Source: Micromonospora sp. AMSO31t
GTDB lineage: Bacteria > Actinomycetota > Actinomycetes > Mycobacteriales > Micromonosporaceae
Length of the DNA: 33,971 nucleotides
Direction of reading: 5' to 3'
Assembly: GCF_008868175.1 (NCBI RefSeq)
Contig: NZ_WBKT01000054.1
Location: 1 to 33,971, forward strand
Shown one piece after another: positions 15,534-23,534 of this stretch (positions are counted from its first letter, which is position 1; every line of letters begins with the position of its first letter). The position numbers and the translations under genes are program-made. Under the pieces are notes generated by a model, which had not been told where the DNA came from, did not search any database, and was given only the letters and a program-made list of their open reading frames with translations.

Positions 15534-17453
15534 ATGACCCGCCCGCACGACCCGCTCGCCGCCGTCGCGGCCGGCCGTGACCCCGGCCCGTTCGCGCTCG
15601 TCCGCCGCGAGGGCGCCGACCACGTCGACCTGTTCACCGGTCCGGTCCGCACGGCCGACCGGCTCGCCGACGTCCCGCTGCCCGACGGCGGATCCGGGCC
15701 GCGCACGCTGGCCCTGGTGCCCTACCGGCAGATCGCCGAGCGTGGCTTCGCCTGCGTGGACGACGGCCTGCCGCTGGAGTGCCTGCTGGTCTCCGAGCAC
15801 CGGCAGCTCCCGCTCGACGAGGTGCTGGCGGCCCTGCCGGACGCGCCGGTGGTGACCCGCGACGCCGCGTTCGACATCTCCGACGCCGAGTACGCGGACA
15901 CCGTGGGCCGGGTGCTGAGCCACGAGATCGGCCGGGGCGAGGGCGCCAACTTCGTCATCCACCGCACCCTGCGGGCCACCGTCGAGGGCACGCCGCTGGT
16001 GGCCGCCCTGGCGGCGCTGCGCCGGCTGCTGCTGCGCGAGCGGGGCGCGTACTGGACGTTCGTGGTGCACACCGGCAGCCGCACGCTGGTCGGGGCGAGC
16101 CCGGAGCGGCACGTCAGCGTGGACGACGGCCTGGTCATGATGAACCCGATCAGCGGCACGTTCCGGCACACCGGCGCGGCGGCGGACCGGGAGGCCCTGC
16201 TGCGGTTCCTCGACGACCCCAAGGAGGTCGAGGAGCTGTACATGGTGCTCGACGAGGAGCTCAAGATGATGGCCACCGTCGCCGAGCACGGCGGCCAGGT
16301 GGTCGGGCCGTACCTGAAGGAGATGGCGCACCTCGCGCACACCGAGTACCTGCTGGCCGGGCGGGGCTCGCTGGACGTCCGGGAGGTGCTGCGGGAGACC
16401 ATGTTCGCGCCCACGGTCACCGGCAGCCCGATGGAGAACGCCTGCCGGGTGATCGCCCGCCACGAGCGCACCGGCCGGCGGTACTACGCCGGGGTGCTCG
16501 CCCTGCTCGGCCGCGACAAGCAGGGCCGGCAGACGCTCGACGCGCCGATCCTTATCCGCACCGCCGAGCTGTCCCCCGACGGGGAGCTGCGGGTGCCGGT
16601 CGGGGCGACCCTGGTGCGGCACTCCACGGCCGAGGGCGAGGTGGCCGAGACGCACGCCAAGGCGGCCGGGGTGCTGGCCGCGCTCAGCCTCGGCCCGGAC
16701 GCCCCGGCCCGCGGCGCCGGGCCCGCGCCGCGGTACGCCGACGACCCCGAGGTGCGCGCCGCGCTGGCCGCCCGGAACCTCCCGCTGGCCCGGTTCTGGC
16801 TGGACCAGCGCACCCCGGGGGCGACCGCGCTGCCGGGCCTGGCCGGCCGCCGCGCGTTGATCGTGGACGGTGAGGACACCTTCACCGGGATGCTCGCCCA
16901 CCAGCTCGGCGCGCTCGGCCTGGCGGTGACCCGCCGGGACTGGGACGAAGCCGGCCCGGGCGGCGGGTACGACCTCGTGGTGGTCGGCCCCGGCCCGGGC
17001 GACCCGAACGACCTGGCCGAGCCGAAGATGGCGCGGATGCGGGCGCTGCTGGCGGGGCTGCTCGCGGCGGGCCGGCCCACGCTGGCGGTCTGCCTCGGCC
17101 ACCAGCTGCTCGCCGGGCTGCTCGGGCTGACGCTGCACCGCCGGGACGCCCCCTACCAGGGGCTGCCGCGGGACGTGCCGGTGTTCGGCTCGACCCGCCG
17201 CGTCGGCTTCTACTCCAGCTTCACGGCCCGGGCCGGCGCGGACCGGATCGCCACCGCGTACGGCCCGGTGGAGCTGTCCCGGGACCCGGCGGACGGTGCG
17301 GTGCACGCGCTGCGCGGGCCGGGCTTCGCCGGGGTGCAGTTCCACCCGGAGTCGGTGCTGAGCCGGGACGGCATGGCGGTGCTGGCGGACCTGCTCGGGC
17401 ACCTGCTGGCCCATCCGGCGCTGAGCGGGCATGGACCGGCCGATCGCGGGTAG
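15534..17453 (+). CDS. trpE: Fused anthranilate synthase TrpE-TrpG
   Basis: This 639-residue enzyme converts chorismate and glutamine to anthranilate, the first step of tryptophan synthesis. Residues about 50-420 form the chorismate-binding TrpE domain (MMNPISGTFRHTG, ETMFAPTVTGSPMENACRVI, RTAELSPDG). A class I glutamine amidotransferase domain follows from about 440, with the catalytic triad C520 (CLGHQ), H604 and E606 (HPES). The ATG follows a GAGGAG site. The same domain fusion occurs in PhzE of phenazine synthesis, but no other phenazine gene is near and the tryptophan-rich leader with attenuator argues for Trp supply. No other trp gene is adjacent, so the fused gene is controlled on its own. 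A long hairpin ends the unit. Confidence 0.92.
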   Translation: MTRPHDPLAAVAAGRDPGPFALVRREGADHVDLFTGPVRTADRLADVPLPDGGSGPRTLALVPYRQIAERGFACVDDGLPLECLLVSEHRQLPLDEVLAALPDAPVVTRDAAFDISDAEYADTVGRVLSHEIGRGEGANFVIHRTLRATVEGTPLVAALAALRRLLLRERGAYWTFVVHTGSRTLVGASPERHVSVDDGLVMMNPISGTFRHTGAAADREALLRFLDDPKEVEELYMVLDEELKMMATVAEHGGQVVGPYLKEMAHLAHTEYLLAGRGSLDVREVLRETMFAPTVTGSPMENACRVIARHERTGRRYYAGVLALLGRDKQGRQTLDAPILIRTAELSPDGELRVPVGATLVRHSTAEGEVAETHAKAAGVLAALSLGPDAPARGAGPAPRYADDPEVRAALAARNLPLARFWLDQRTPGATALPGLAGRRALIVDGEDTFTGMLAHQLGALGLAVTRRDWDEAGPGGGYDLVVVGPGPGDPNDLAEPKMARMRALLAGLLAAGRPTLAVCLGHQLLAGLLGLTLHRRDAPYQGLPRDVPVFGSTRRVGFYSSFTARAGADRIATAYGPVELSRDPADGAVHALRGPGFAGVQFHPESVLSRDGMAVLADLLGHLLAHPALSGHGPADRG

Positions 17454-17460
17454 GGCGGAA

Positions 17461-17511
17461 GGCGACCGGTGGTGGAACGAGTCGAGAGCCCTCGTCCCAC
17501 CACCGGTCGCC
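17461..17511. terminator. Long bidirectional hairpin, 15 bp plus 5 bp
   Basis: The arms 17461-17475 and 17497-17511 are perfectly complementary over 15 bases. After one mismatch, five more pairs (17477-17481 with 17491-17495) close a nine-base loop. It lies between convergent trpEG and the second quinone oxidoreductase gene and should stop transcription from both sides. Confidence 0.85.
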
Positions 17512-17528
17512 GCACGTCGCGCCGGGGG

Positions 17529-18146
17529 TCAGCCGGCCATGCCCTTCTTCAGGGCGGCACCGATCTGCACGGCCCGCCGGGCGGTCAGCGCGGTGGCGCC
17601 GAGGGCCACGTGGTCCGGCGGGACCTCCCCGTTGTTGCTGGTGTGCGAGGCGCCGTACGGGTTGCCGGCGACGAACTGGCTGGGGTCGGTGTAGCCGGGG
17701 GTGACCACGATGCCGCCCCAGTGGTAGAAGACCGTGTACAGCGAGAGCAGGGTGGCCTCCTGGCCGCCGTGCGAGGTGGCGGTCGAGGTGAAGCCGGTGT
17801 AGACCTTGTCGGCCAGCGCGCCCTGCGCCCAGAGCGGGCCGGTGGTGTCGATGAACTGCTTGAGCTGGGCGGCGACCATGCCGTAGCGGGTGGGCGCACC
17901 CATGATCACGACGTCGGCCCAGGAGAGGTCGTCCGGCTGCGCCTCCATCACGTCCTGGGTCTCCAGGCGGTGCGCCTGCCAGCCCGAGTTGGAGCGGATC
18001 GCCTCGTCCGGCGCCAGCTCACGTACCTTGCGCAGGCGCACCTCGGCTCCGGCCTCCCCGGCGGCCTCGACCGCCGCCTGCGCCATCTGGTAGGTGATGC
18101 CGGTCGCGCTGTAGTAGATCACGGCGGCCTTGACCTGGCCATCCAT
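17529..18146 (-). CDS. wrbA: WrbA-type NAD(P)H:quinone oxidoreductase (second copy)
   Basis: This 205-residue flavodoxin-fold quinone oxidoreductase closely resembles the protein at 8964-9572. Shared segments include VIYYSATG for FMN binding, APTRYGMVAAQLKQFIDTTGPLW, SHGGQEATLL, YHWGGIVVTPGYTDPSQF and GNPYGASH. A GAGGAGG ribosome site precedes the ATG. It is a single gene, closed by the bidirectional hairpin at its 3' end, with no sigma factor next to it. Unlike the first copy, it therefore seems a housekeeping version. Confidence 0.92.
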   Translation of the reverse strand: MDGQVKAAVIYYSATGITYQMAQAAVEAAGEAGAEVRLRKVRELAPDEAIRSNSGWQAHRLETQDVMEAQPDDLSWADVVIMGAPTRYGMVAAQLKQFIDTTGPLWAQGALADKVYTGFTSTATSHGGQEATLLSLYTVFYHWGGIVVTPGYTDPSQFVAGNPYGASHTSNNGEVPPDHVALGATALTARRAVQIGAALKKGMAG

Positions 18147-18241
18147 CAGACGTTTCCTCCTCGGTGTCGGGTCAGCTCCGGCGACTACCCGTTGCCTGCT
18201 GCGCCAAACGGCCGGCGCCGCGGCCGTGGCATGCTCGGCGG

Positions 18242-18733
18242 GTGGAGATCCGCGAGGCGACCGCCGCCGACTGGGCCCAGATCTGGCCGTTCCTGCGCGA
18301 GATCGTGGCGGCCGGCGAGACGTACACCTGGCCGCGGGACGTCACCGAGGCGCAAGCCCGCGAGCTGTGGCTGGTGGGCCCACCCGGGCGGACGCTGGTC
18401 GCCGTGGACGCCGACGGCGCGGTGCTCGGCTCGGCCAAGCTGCTGCCCAACCAGGCCGGCCCGGGGGACCACGTGGCGAACGCCGGCTTCATGGTCGCCC
18501 CGGCCGCCGCCGGTCGGGGCGTGGGCCGGGCGCTGGCCGGGCACGTGCTGGCGCTGGCCCGCGCCGAGGGCTACCGGGCCATGCAGTTCAACGCCGTGGT
18601 GGCCAGCAACATCCGGGCCGTGGAGCTGTGGCGGTCGCTGGGCTTCGAGGTCGTCGGCCGGGTGCCGGAGGGCTTCCGGCACCCCGTCGACGGGTACGTG
18701 GACCTGCTCGTGATGTATCGCCGACTGACCTGA
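18242..18733 (+). CDS. GNAT acetyltransferase, phosphinothricin-acetyltransferase-like
   Basis: This 163-residue acetyltransferase starts VEIREATAADWAQIWPFLREIV, as do many PAT-like GNAT proteins. It has the acetyl-CoA loop AAAGRGVGRALAGHVLALA at about residues 93-110 and the NIRAVELWRSLGFEVVGRVPEGF ending. The acceptor is unknown. The GTG at 18242 fits the family start; a longer frame to 18164 has no homologous look. No Shine-Dalgarno site is visible, so the start is less certain. It converges on the DUF4190-like gene across a hairpin. Confidence 0.85.
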   Translation: MEIREATAADWAQIWPFLREIVAAGETYTWPRDVTEAQARELWLVGPPGRTLVAVDADGAVLGSAKLLPNQAGPGDHVANAGFMVAPAAAGRGVGRALAGHVLALARAEGYRAMQFNAVVASNIRAVELWRSLGFEVVGRVPEGFRHPVDGYVDLLVMYRRLT

Positions 18734-18868
18734 GTCGATACCTTGCCGCGGCTCAAGATTTGCGCAAGTTCCGATGGAAAACGCTTCCCCGGATGCGGGC
18801 GCGCGAGGATCCTGGTCCCACCGGTGCCGGCGTACCGCCGCCGCCCCGCACCGGGAACCTGAACGGGG

Positions 18869-18908
18869 GATCGCGCTCCGCCGGCAACGTGGCTGGCGTA
18901 GCGCGATC
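18869..18908. terminator. Hairpin between convergent genes
   Basis: GATCGCGCT (18869-18877) and AGCGCGATC (18900-18908) are perfectly complementary. CGCC and GGCG inside (18879-18882 with 18895-18898) extend the stem. It separates the acetyltransferase and the DUF4190-like gene, which converge here. Confidence 0.6.
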
Positions 18909-18924
18909 AGGGGTGCTTCCGGGC

Positions 18925-19299
18925 TCAGTCGAGCTTGTCCCGCAGGTCGGTCACCCGCTTCTCCAGCCGGTCCACCGCCTGCTCGTTGTTGAGGAACGTG
19001 CTGATGCCGGCGGCGAGCGCCAGCCCGATCACCACCGCCAGGGCGCTGAGCACCAGACCGCCGATCGCCACGCCGCGCCCGGTGACGCCGGGGCGCCGGC
19101 TCATCCGCAGCCCGAAGATGCCCAGGATGACGCCGATGATCCCGAGCAGCAGCCCGACCGACGCCAGGATCGCGGTGAGCACGCTGAGTAGGCCCGCCAC
19201 GCCGAAGACCAGCGCGAAGGTCGCCGCCGCGCTGGTCTTCGCCCCGCCGGACGGGCCCGCCCGCCCGGCGCTCCGGGCCGGTTCGCTGGACGCTGTCAT
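18925..19299 (-). CDS. Small membrane protein, DUF4190-like
   Basis: This 124-residue protein has a short polar N-terminus and two hydrophobic regions. The first is long and Gly-rich (FALVFGVAGLLSVLTAILASVGLLLGIIGVILGIFGL region, about residues 27-63). The second is at about 76-98 (GVAIGGLVLSALAVVIGLALAAGI). A short charged helix (VDRLEKRVTDLRDKLD) with coiled-coil character ends the protein. The double Gly-rich helix and RGVAIGGLVLS motif are typical of DUF4190 proteins of unknown function. The ATG at 19299 has a GAGGTG site upstream. Confidence 0.75.
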   Translation of the reverse strand: MTASSEPARSAGRAGPSGGAKTSAAATFALVFGVAGLLSVLTAILASVGLLLGIIGVILGIFGLRMSRRPGVTGRGVAIGGLVLSALAVVIGLALAAGISTFLNNEQAVDRLEKRVTDLRDKLD

Positions 19300-19486
19300 C
19301 ACCCACACCTCGCATTCCTCGCATTGTTTTCCGGGGCCGCATCCCCACTCCGGCGGCGCTCATTCCTCGCGACCGGGGTCGTTACCAGCACCGCCGCCAC
19401 TCCTCCTCCTATTCGTCCCGGTTTCGGGGAATGCCGGGCGCGCCGCCGGGGACCCGGATGGTGACCCACGAGAGGAAGGACGAACG

Positions 19487-19627
19487 ATGCGACTGACGGA
19501 GCAGCAGGTCCGCTCGCTGTACGGGCAGGACGTCCAGGACCGCTCGGGCGCGAAGATCGGTAGCGTGGGCCAGGTCTGGGCCGATCCCGCCGGCGAGGCG
19601 ACCTGGGTCAGCGTCAGACCGGGGTGA
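19487..19627 (+). CDS. PRC-barrel N-terminal piece (first half of a split gene)
   Basis: This 46-residue frame begins MRLTEQQVRSLYGQDVQDR and matches the first strands of a PRC-barrel domain, up to TWVSVRPG. It then stops where a normal protein would read on into a TGLFG-like turn. A GAGAGGAAGGA ribosome site precedes the ATG. The TGA stop shares one base with the next start (TGATG, 19625-19629), so translation could restart on the second half. A single-base change around 19612-19616 explains the split. On its own the fragment is unlikely to fold as a full barrel. Confidence 0.6.
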   Translation: MRLTEQQVRSLYGQDVQDRSGAKIGSVGQVWADPAGEATWVSVRPG

Positions 19628-20214
19628 TGGCACAGCACGAGTCGATGGCTCCGCTACAAGCGGCCCGAATGCAGCCGGACGGCCGCCTCCAGGTGCCGTA
19701 CGACAAGGCGACCGTGCGCAGCGCCCCCACCGTGGAGACCGGCACGGAACAGCCGCTCGGCACCGACCAGCTCGCCCAGCTCTACCGGCACTACCAGCTC
19801 GGGGAGCAGGCCGGACAGCCGCCGCAGCGGATGCCGGGCGCGCCCGAGGTGGTCCGTTCCGAGGAGCGGCTGCGGGTCGGCACCGAGAGCGAGCCGGCGG
19901 GCGCCGCGCGGCTGAGCAAGCGCGTGGTCACCGAGAACGTGCAGACGAGCGTGCCGGTCGAGCACGACGAGGTGAGCGTCGTCCACGAGCCGATCAGCGA
20001 GGCGGACCGGGGCGCCGCCCGGGCCGGCATCGGCGAGGAGCAGCGCGAGATGGAGCTGCGCGCCGAACACCCGGTGGTCGCCAAGGAGCAGGTCCCGGTT
20101 GAGCGAGTCCGGCTGAGCAAGGACGAGGTCGTCGAGGAGCAGCCGGTCAACGCGCAGGTCCGCCGTGAGCTGGTGGACGCCGACGTCCCGGAGCGGGCAC
20201 GCCGCAACCGCTGA
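19627..20214 (+). CDS. PRC-barrel remainder with DUF2382 domain (second half of a split gene)
   Basis: This 195-residue frame continues the PRC-barrel after the frameshift: HESMAPLQAARMQPDGRLQVPYDKATVRSAPTV aligns with the usual ESFVPL...LQVPYDKDTVKDAP segment. A LYRHYQLG linker follows, then a DUF2382 domain (about residues 95-195) rich in Glu, Arg and Val, with repeated RLSK and EEQ motifs, seen in stress-associated actinobacterial proteins. Reading the upstream frame one base later joins both halves into a normal protein of about 242 residues. Either it is a recent pseudogenising mutation or a sequencing error, or the TGATG overlap is used for restart. Function in the family is unknown. 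Confidence 0.72.
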   Translation: MAQHESMAPLQAARMQPDGRLQVPYDKATVRSAPTVETGTEQPLGTDQLAQLYRHYQLGEQAGQPPQRMPGAPEVVRSEERLRVGTESEPAGAARLSKRVVTENVQTSVPVEHDEVSVVHEPISEADRGAARAGIGEEQREMELRAEHPVVAKEQVPVERVRLSKDEVVEEQPVNAQVRRELVDADVPERARRNR

Positions 20215-20227
20215 CGCGACGGCATCC

Positions 20228-20253
20228 CGGGCGGGTGGGCCACGGCCCGCCCG
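20228..20253. terminator. Hairpin after the DUF2382 gene
   Basis: CGGGCGGG (20228-20235) pairs with CCCGCCCG (20246-20253) around a ten-base loop, 14 bases after the stop of the DUF2382 frame. It is a plausible terminator. Confidence 0.5.
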
Positions 20254-20327
20254 TCCGGTCGTCCGTCCCCCGGAATCGTCGCACCGGCGACCTATGCTGA
20301 CCGTCCACCGACGACGGGAGCACCCAC

Positions 20328-21431
20328 GTGACCGTACGCCTCACCGGGGCCGAGGCGCTGGCGCTGCGGATGACCAGCCTGCTGCTGCGCCCCCACCCGA
20401 CCGGGCGCCCGGACAGCGTGGCCGGGGTGGTCGAGTGGTTCGGCGCCATGCAGGCCCAGGACGCGGCCAGCGGCCTCTGGTCCCTCGGCGTTCGCCTGCC
20501 CGGCCGCACCCAGGACGACGTGCGCGCGGCGCTGGAGCGGTGCGAGGCGCTGCGCACCTGGCCCATGCGGGGCACGGTGCACCTGGTGCCGCCCCGCGAC
20601 GCGCGCTGGATGCTGGCCGTGACCGGTGTCCGGGCGCTGTCCGGCGTGGCCGGCCGGTGGGCTCAGCTCGGCCTGGCCGAGACCGACGCGGACCGCGCCG
20701 CCGAGGTGCTGGGTGCGGCCCTCGCGGGCGGGGGCCGGCTCAGCCGGGCCGAGTGCCTGGCCACCCTGCGGGCCGCCGGCCTGGACACCACCGGCCAGCG
20801 CGGCTACCACATGCTCTGGTATGCGAGCCAGCGCGGCGTCACCTGCATCGCCCCGCACGTGGGCACCGAACAGACGTTCGCGCTGCTCGACGAGTGGGCG
20901 CCGGATCCGCACCGCCCCGAGCGCGACGAGGCCCTGGGCCTGCTGGCCCACCGCTACGTGCGCGGCCACGGGCCGGTGACCCGGCACGAGCTGGCCCGGT
21001 GGACCGGCCTCACGGTCACCGACGCCACCCGGGGCATCGCGGCGGCCGGCGACGCGCTGGCCCCGGTCGAGGTGGACGGCGTGCCGGCCGTGGTCGACGC
21101 CGCCCTGCTCGACGCGCCCCGGGGGCCGGTCGACGACGTGCACACCCTGCCCGGCTTCGACGAATACCTGCTGGGCTACAAGGACCGGTCGCTCATGCTC
21201 GATCCGGCGCACGCGAACGCCGTCGTCCCCGGCAACAACGGGATCTTCCAGGCCACGGTGGTGCGTGGCGGCCGGACGGTCGGCATCTGGAAGCGGACCG
21301 TGGGCAAGCGGGCCGTCACCGTGACCGTGCGGCAGTTGACGCCGTTCGACGCCGCGCTGCGGGCTCGCGTCGAGTCGACCCTCGCCGGCTACGCCGCCTT
21401 CCTCGGGCTGCCGCTGCGCCTCACCTGGTAG
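20328..21431 (+). CDS. Winged-helix DNA-binding domain protein (YcaQ/HTH_42-like)
   Basis: This 367-residue protein resembles the HTH_42 family of winged-helix proteins, to which the DNA glycosylase YcaQ/AlkX also belongs. The repeated signatures are GAMQAQDAASGLWSLGVRL near the start, TWPMRGTVHLVPPRDARWML (about residues 80-100), and LPGFDEYLLGYKDRSLML with GNNGIFQATVVRGGRTVGIWKR near the end. Many actinobacteria carry several such genes, with repair roles proven only for some. The GTG at 20328 has a GGGAG site upstream, and a TATGCT -10-like box lies at 20293-20298. It stands alone, followed by a strong hairpin. Confidence 0.85.
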   Translation: MTVRLTGAEALALRMTSLLLRPHPTGRPDSVAGVVEWFGAMQAQDAASGLWSLGVRLPGRTQDDVRAALERCEALRTWPMRGTVHLVPPRDARWMLAVTGVRALSGVAGRWAQLGLAETDADRAAEVLGAALAGGGRLSRAECLATLRAAGLDTTGQRGYHMLWYASQRGVTCIAPHVGTEQTFALLDEWAPDPHRPERDEALGLLAHRYVRGHGPVTRHELARWTGLTVTDATRGIAAAGDALAPVEVDGVPAVVDAALLDAPRGPVDDVHTLPGFDEYLLGYKDRSLMLDPAHANAVVPGNNGIFQATVVRGGRTVGIWKRTVGKRAVTVTVRQLTPFDAALRARVESTLAGYAAFLGLPLRLTW

Positions 21432-21438
21432 CACCGCG

Positions 21439-21471
21439 ACCGGGCCGGCGGGCGACGCCCACCGGCCCGGT
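21439..21471. terminator. Bidirectional hairpin between convergent genes
   Basis: ACCGGGCCGG (21439-21448) pairs with CCGGCCCGGT (21462-21471), and GGGC with GCCC (21450-21453, 21457-21460) close a three-base loop inside it. It lies between the winged-helix gene and the end of the ABC importer operon. Confidence 0.75.
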
Positions 21472-21476
21472 GGCGC

Positions 21477-22685
21477 TCAGTCGGCCAGCGCGCCCGACGC
21501 CCGCCCCTCGTGCAGGGTGAGGTTCCGTCCGGTGGACGGGTCGAACAGGTGGATCTTCTCCAGGTTGAACCAGACCCGCCGCGGCTCGCCCTCGCGCACC
21601 GGCGACTCGGCGGACAGCCGGGTGACCAGGCTCGACCCGGTCCCGGTGAAGTCCGCCGCGCCCGCGTCGGCGGCCAGTTCCTCCAGTTCGGCGGCGCTGG
21701 CCCGCTCCCCCTCGACGGTGAAGTAGACGTACTTGTCCGAGCCCATCGACTCGACGATGTCGACCGGCGCCTCGAACTCCAGGCCCCGGCGGAGGGTGTC
21801 GTCGTCGATCAGCGCGGCGTCCTCGAAGTGCTCCGGGCGGATGCCGAGGATCAGCTCGCGCGGTGCGTCGGCGCCGTCGAGCTGCCGGCGTACCCGGTCT
21901 CCGATCGGCACGTCGCCCAGCGCCGTGCGCAGGTGCCCGTCCTCGACGGCGGCGTGCAGGAAGTTCATCGACGGGGAGCCGATGAACCCGGCCACGAAGA
22001 GGTTGCGGGGGTGGTCGTACAGCTCCTGCGGCGGGCCGACCTGCTGCACGGCGCCGCCCCGCATGATCACCACGCGGTCGCCGAGGGTCATGGCCTCGGT
22101 CTGGTCGTGGGTCACGTAGACGGTGGTGGTGCCGAGCTGCTTCTGCAGCCGGGACACCACGGTGCGCATCTGCACCCGCAGCTTCGCGTCCAGGTTGGAC
22201 AGCGGCTCGTCCATGAGGAACGCCTTCGGCTGCCGGACGATCGCCCGGCCCATGGCCACCCGCTGCCGCTGCCCGCCGGAGAGGTTGGCCGGCTTGCGGT
22301 CCAGCAGCGGGGTCAGCTCCAGGACCTTCGCGGCCTCCTCCACCTTCTGGTGGATGGTCTCCTTGTCCAGCTTCGCCAGCCGGAGCGGGAAGGCCATGTT
22401 CTCCCGGACGCTCATGTTCGGGTAGAGGGCGTAGGACTGGAAGACCATGGCGATGTCCCGGTCCCGGGGCGCCCTGTCGTTGACCCGCTCCCCCGCGATG
22501 CGCAGCTCCCCGGAGCTGATGTCCTCCAGCCCGGCGATCATGTTCAGCGTGGTGGACTTCCCGCAGCCAGAGGGGCCCACCAGGATCACGAACTCGCCGT
22601 CGGCGATCTCCAGGTCGACGTCCCGCACCGCGGTCGTCCCGTCCGGGAACCGCTTGCTCACCTTGTCCAGCACGATGTCGGCCAT
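21477..22685 (-). CDS. Sugar ABC transporter ATPase (MsmK/UgpC/SugC-like)
   Basis: This 402-residue ATP-binding subunit powers a carbohydrate importer. Walker A (GPSGCGKST, residues about 37-45), the ABC signature (LSGGQRQRVAMGRA), Walker B (FLMDEPLSNLD) and the H-loop (VYVTHDQTEAM) are intact. A C-terminal OB-type regulatory domain of the MalK/UgpC kind follows from about 240 (LGIRPEHF). It is the last gene of the operon, 11 bases behind the second permease, with an AGGTGG site before the ATG at 22685. In actinobacteria one such ATPase may serve several importers, but here it is encoded with its own membrane and binding subunits, giving a complete system. Confidence 0.95.
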   Translation of the reverse strand: MADIVLDKVSKRFPDGTTAVRDVDLEIADGEFVILVGPSGCGKSTTLNMIAGLEDISSGELRIAGERVNDRAPRDRDIAMVFQSYALYPNMSVRENMAFPLRLAKLDKETIHQKVEEAAKVLELTPLLDRKPANLSGGQRQRVAMGRAIVRQPKAFLMDEPLSNLDAKLRVQMRTVVSRLQKQLGTTTVYVTHDQTEAMTLGDRVVIMRGGAVQQVGPPQELYDHPRNLFVAGFIGSPSMNFLHAAVEDGHLRTALGDVPIGDRVRRQLDGADAPRELILGIRPEHFEDAALIDDDTLRRGLEFEAPVDIVESMGSDKYVYFTVEGERASAAELEELAADAGAADFTGTGSSLVTRLSAESPVREGEPRRVWFNLEKIHLFDPSTGRNLTLHEGRASGALAD

Positions 22686-22696
22686 GACAACACCAC

Positions 22697-23533
22697 CTAA
22701 CCCTTGACTGCGCCGGAGGTCAGACCGGAGACGATGCGGCGCTGGAAGAAGAGCACGAACAGGATGATCGGAATGGTGATCACCACGGCGGCAGCGCAGA
22801 TCGCCCCGGTGGGGTCCTCGAACTGCGACTCGCCGGTGAAGAACTGCAGGGCCACCGGGACCGTGCGGGACCGCTCGGTCGAGGTGAGCGTGATGGCGAA
22901 CAGGAAGTCGTTCCAGCAGAAGATGAACACCAGGATGGCCGTGGTGAACAGGCCCGGCGCGGCCAGCGGGGCGATCACCCGCCGGAACGCCTGGCCCTGG
23001 GTGGCGCCGTCCATCTTCGCCGCCTTCTCCAGGTCCCACGGGATCTGCTTGAAGAACGCCGAGAGCGTGTAGATCGCCAGCGGCAGGGCGAAGGTGATGT
23101 ACGGCAGGATCAGCCCCGGCCAGGTGTCGAAGAGGCCGAGCTGCCGCTCGATCTCGAACAGCGGCGACACCAGCGACACCTGCGGGAACATGGCGATCAG
23201 CAGGGACACTCCGACCAGCAGCTTCTTGCCGGGGAAGTCCAGCCGGGAGATCGCGTACGCGGCCATCGCGCCCAGCACCACCGCGATCAGGGTGGCGATC
23301 AGCGCGATGCCGATGGAGTTGACCAGGGCCCGGACGAACTGGTCGGTGTCGAAGATCGTCCGGTAGTTGTCCAGCGTCCACTCCCGGGGCCAGAACTTCC
23401 CGTCGGTGAGGGTGGCCGGGGTCTTGAACGACAGGGAGGCGATCCAGAGCACCGGGACCAGCGCGAAGACGACGACGATGACGTCCAGCAGGCCCCAGCG
23501 CAGCTTCGCCCGGGGGGTGGTTTCGGTGGCCAT
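22697..23533 (-). CDS. Sugar ABC transporter permease (MalG/SugB-like)
   Basis: This 278-residue inner-membrane subunit has about six hydrophobic segments. The EAA loop contacting the ATPase is [28 protein letters not shown] (about residues 170-197). The N-terminus begins in the cytoplasm ([30 protein letters not shown]). Only one base separates it from the upstream permease, which implies tight translational coupling. Together with that permease it forms the channel. Confidence 0.93.
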   Translation of the reverse strand: MATETTPRAKLRWGLLDVIVVVFALVPVLWIASLSFKTPATLTDGKFWPREWTLDNYRTIFDTDQFVRALVNSIGIALIATLIAVVLGAMAAYAISRLDFPGKKLLVGVSLLIAMFPQVSLVSPLFEIERQLGLFDTWPGLILPYITFALPLAIYTLSAFFKQIPWDLEKAAKMDGATQGQAFRRVIAPLAAPGLFTTAILVFIFCWNDFLFAITLTSTERSRTVPVALQFFTGESQFEDPTGAICAAAVVITIPIILFVLFFQRRIVSGLTSGAVKG

Positions 23534-23534
23534 C

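Noticed and set aside
13539..17432. A 1297-codon open frame on the minus strand opposite trpEG and the sugar kinase region
   Set aside because: It is antisense to clear enzymes with complete motifs. Its translation is Arg/Pro/Gly-rich, as expected from G+C-rich shadows.
15534..17453. PhzE of a phenazine cluster
   Set aside because: The domain fusion would fit, but no other phenazine genes are near and the Trp leader with attenuator indicates tryptophan control.
18775..18790. GGAAAACGCTTCC as a LacI-type operator
   Set aside because: The arms are imperfect and the site lies between two convergent gene ends, where no promoter is expected.
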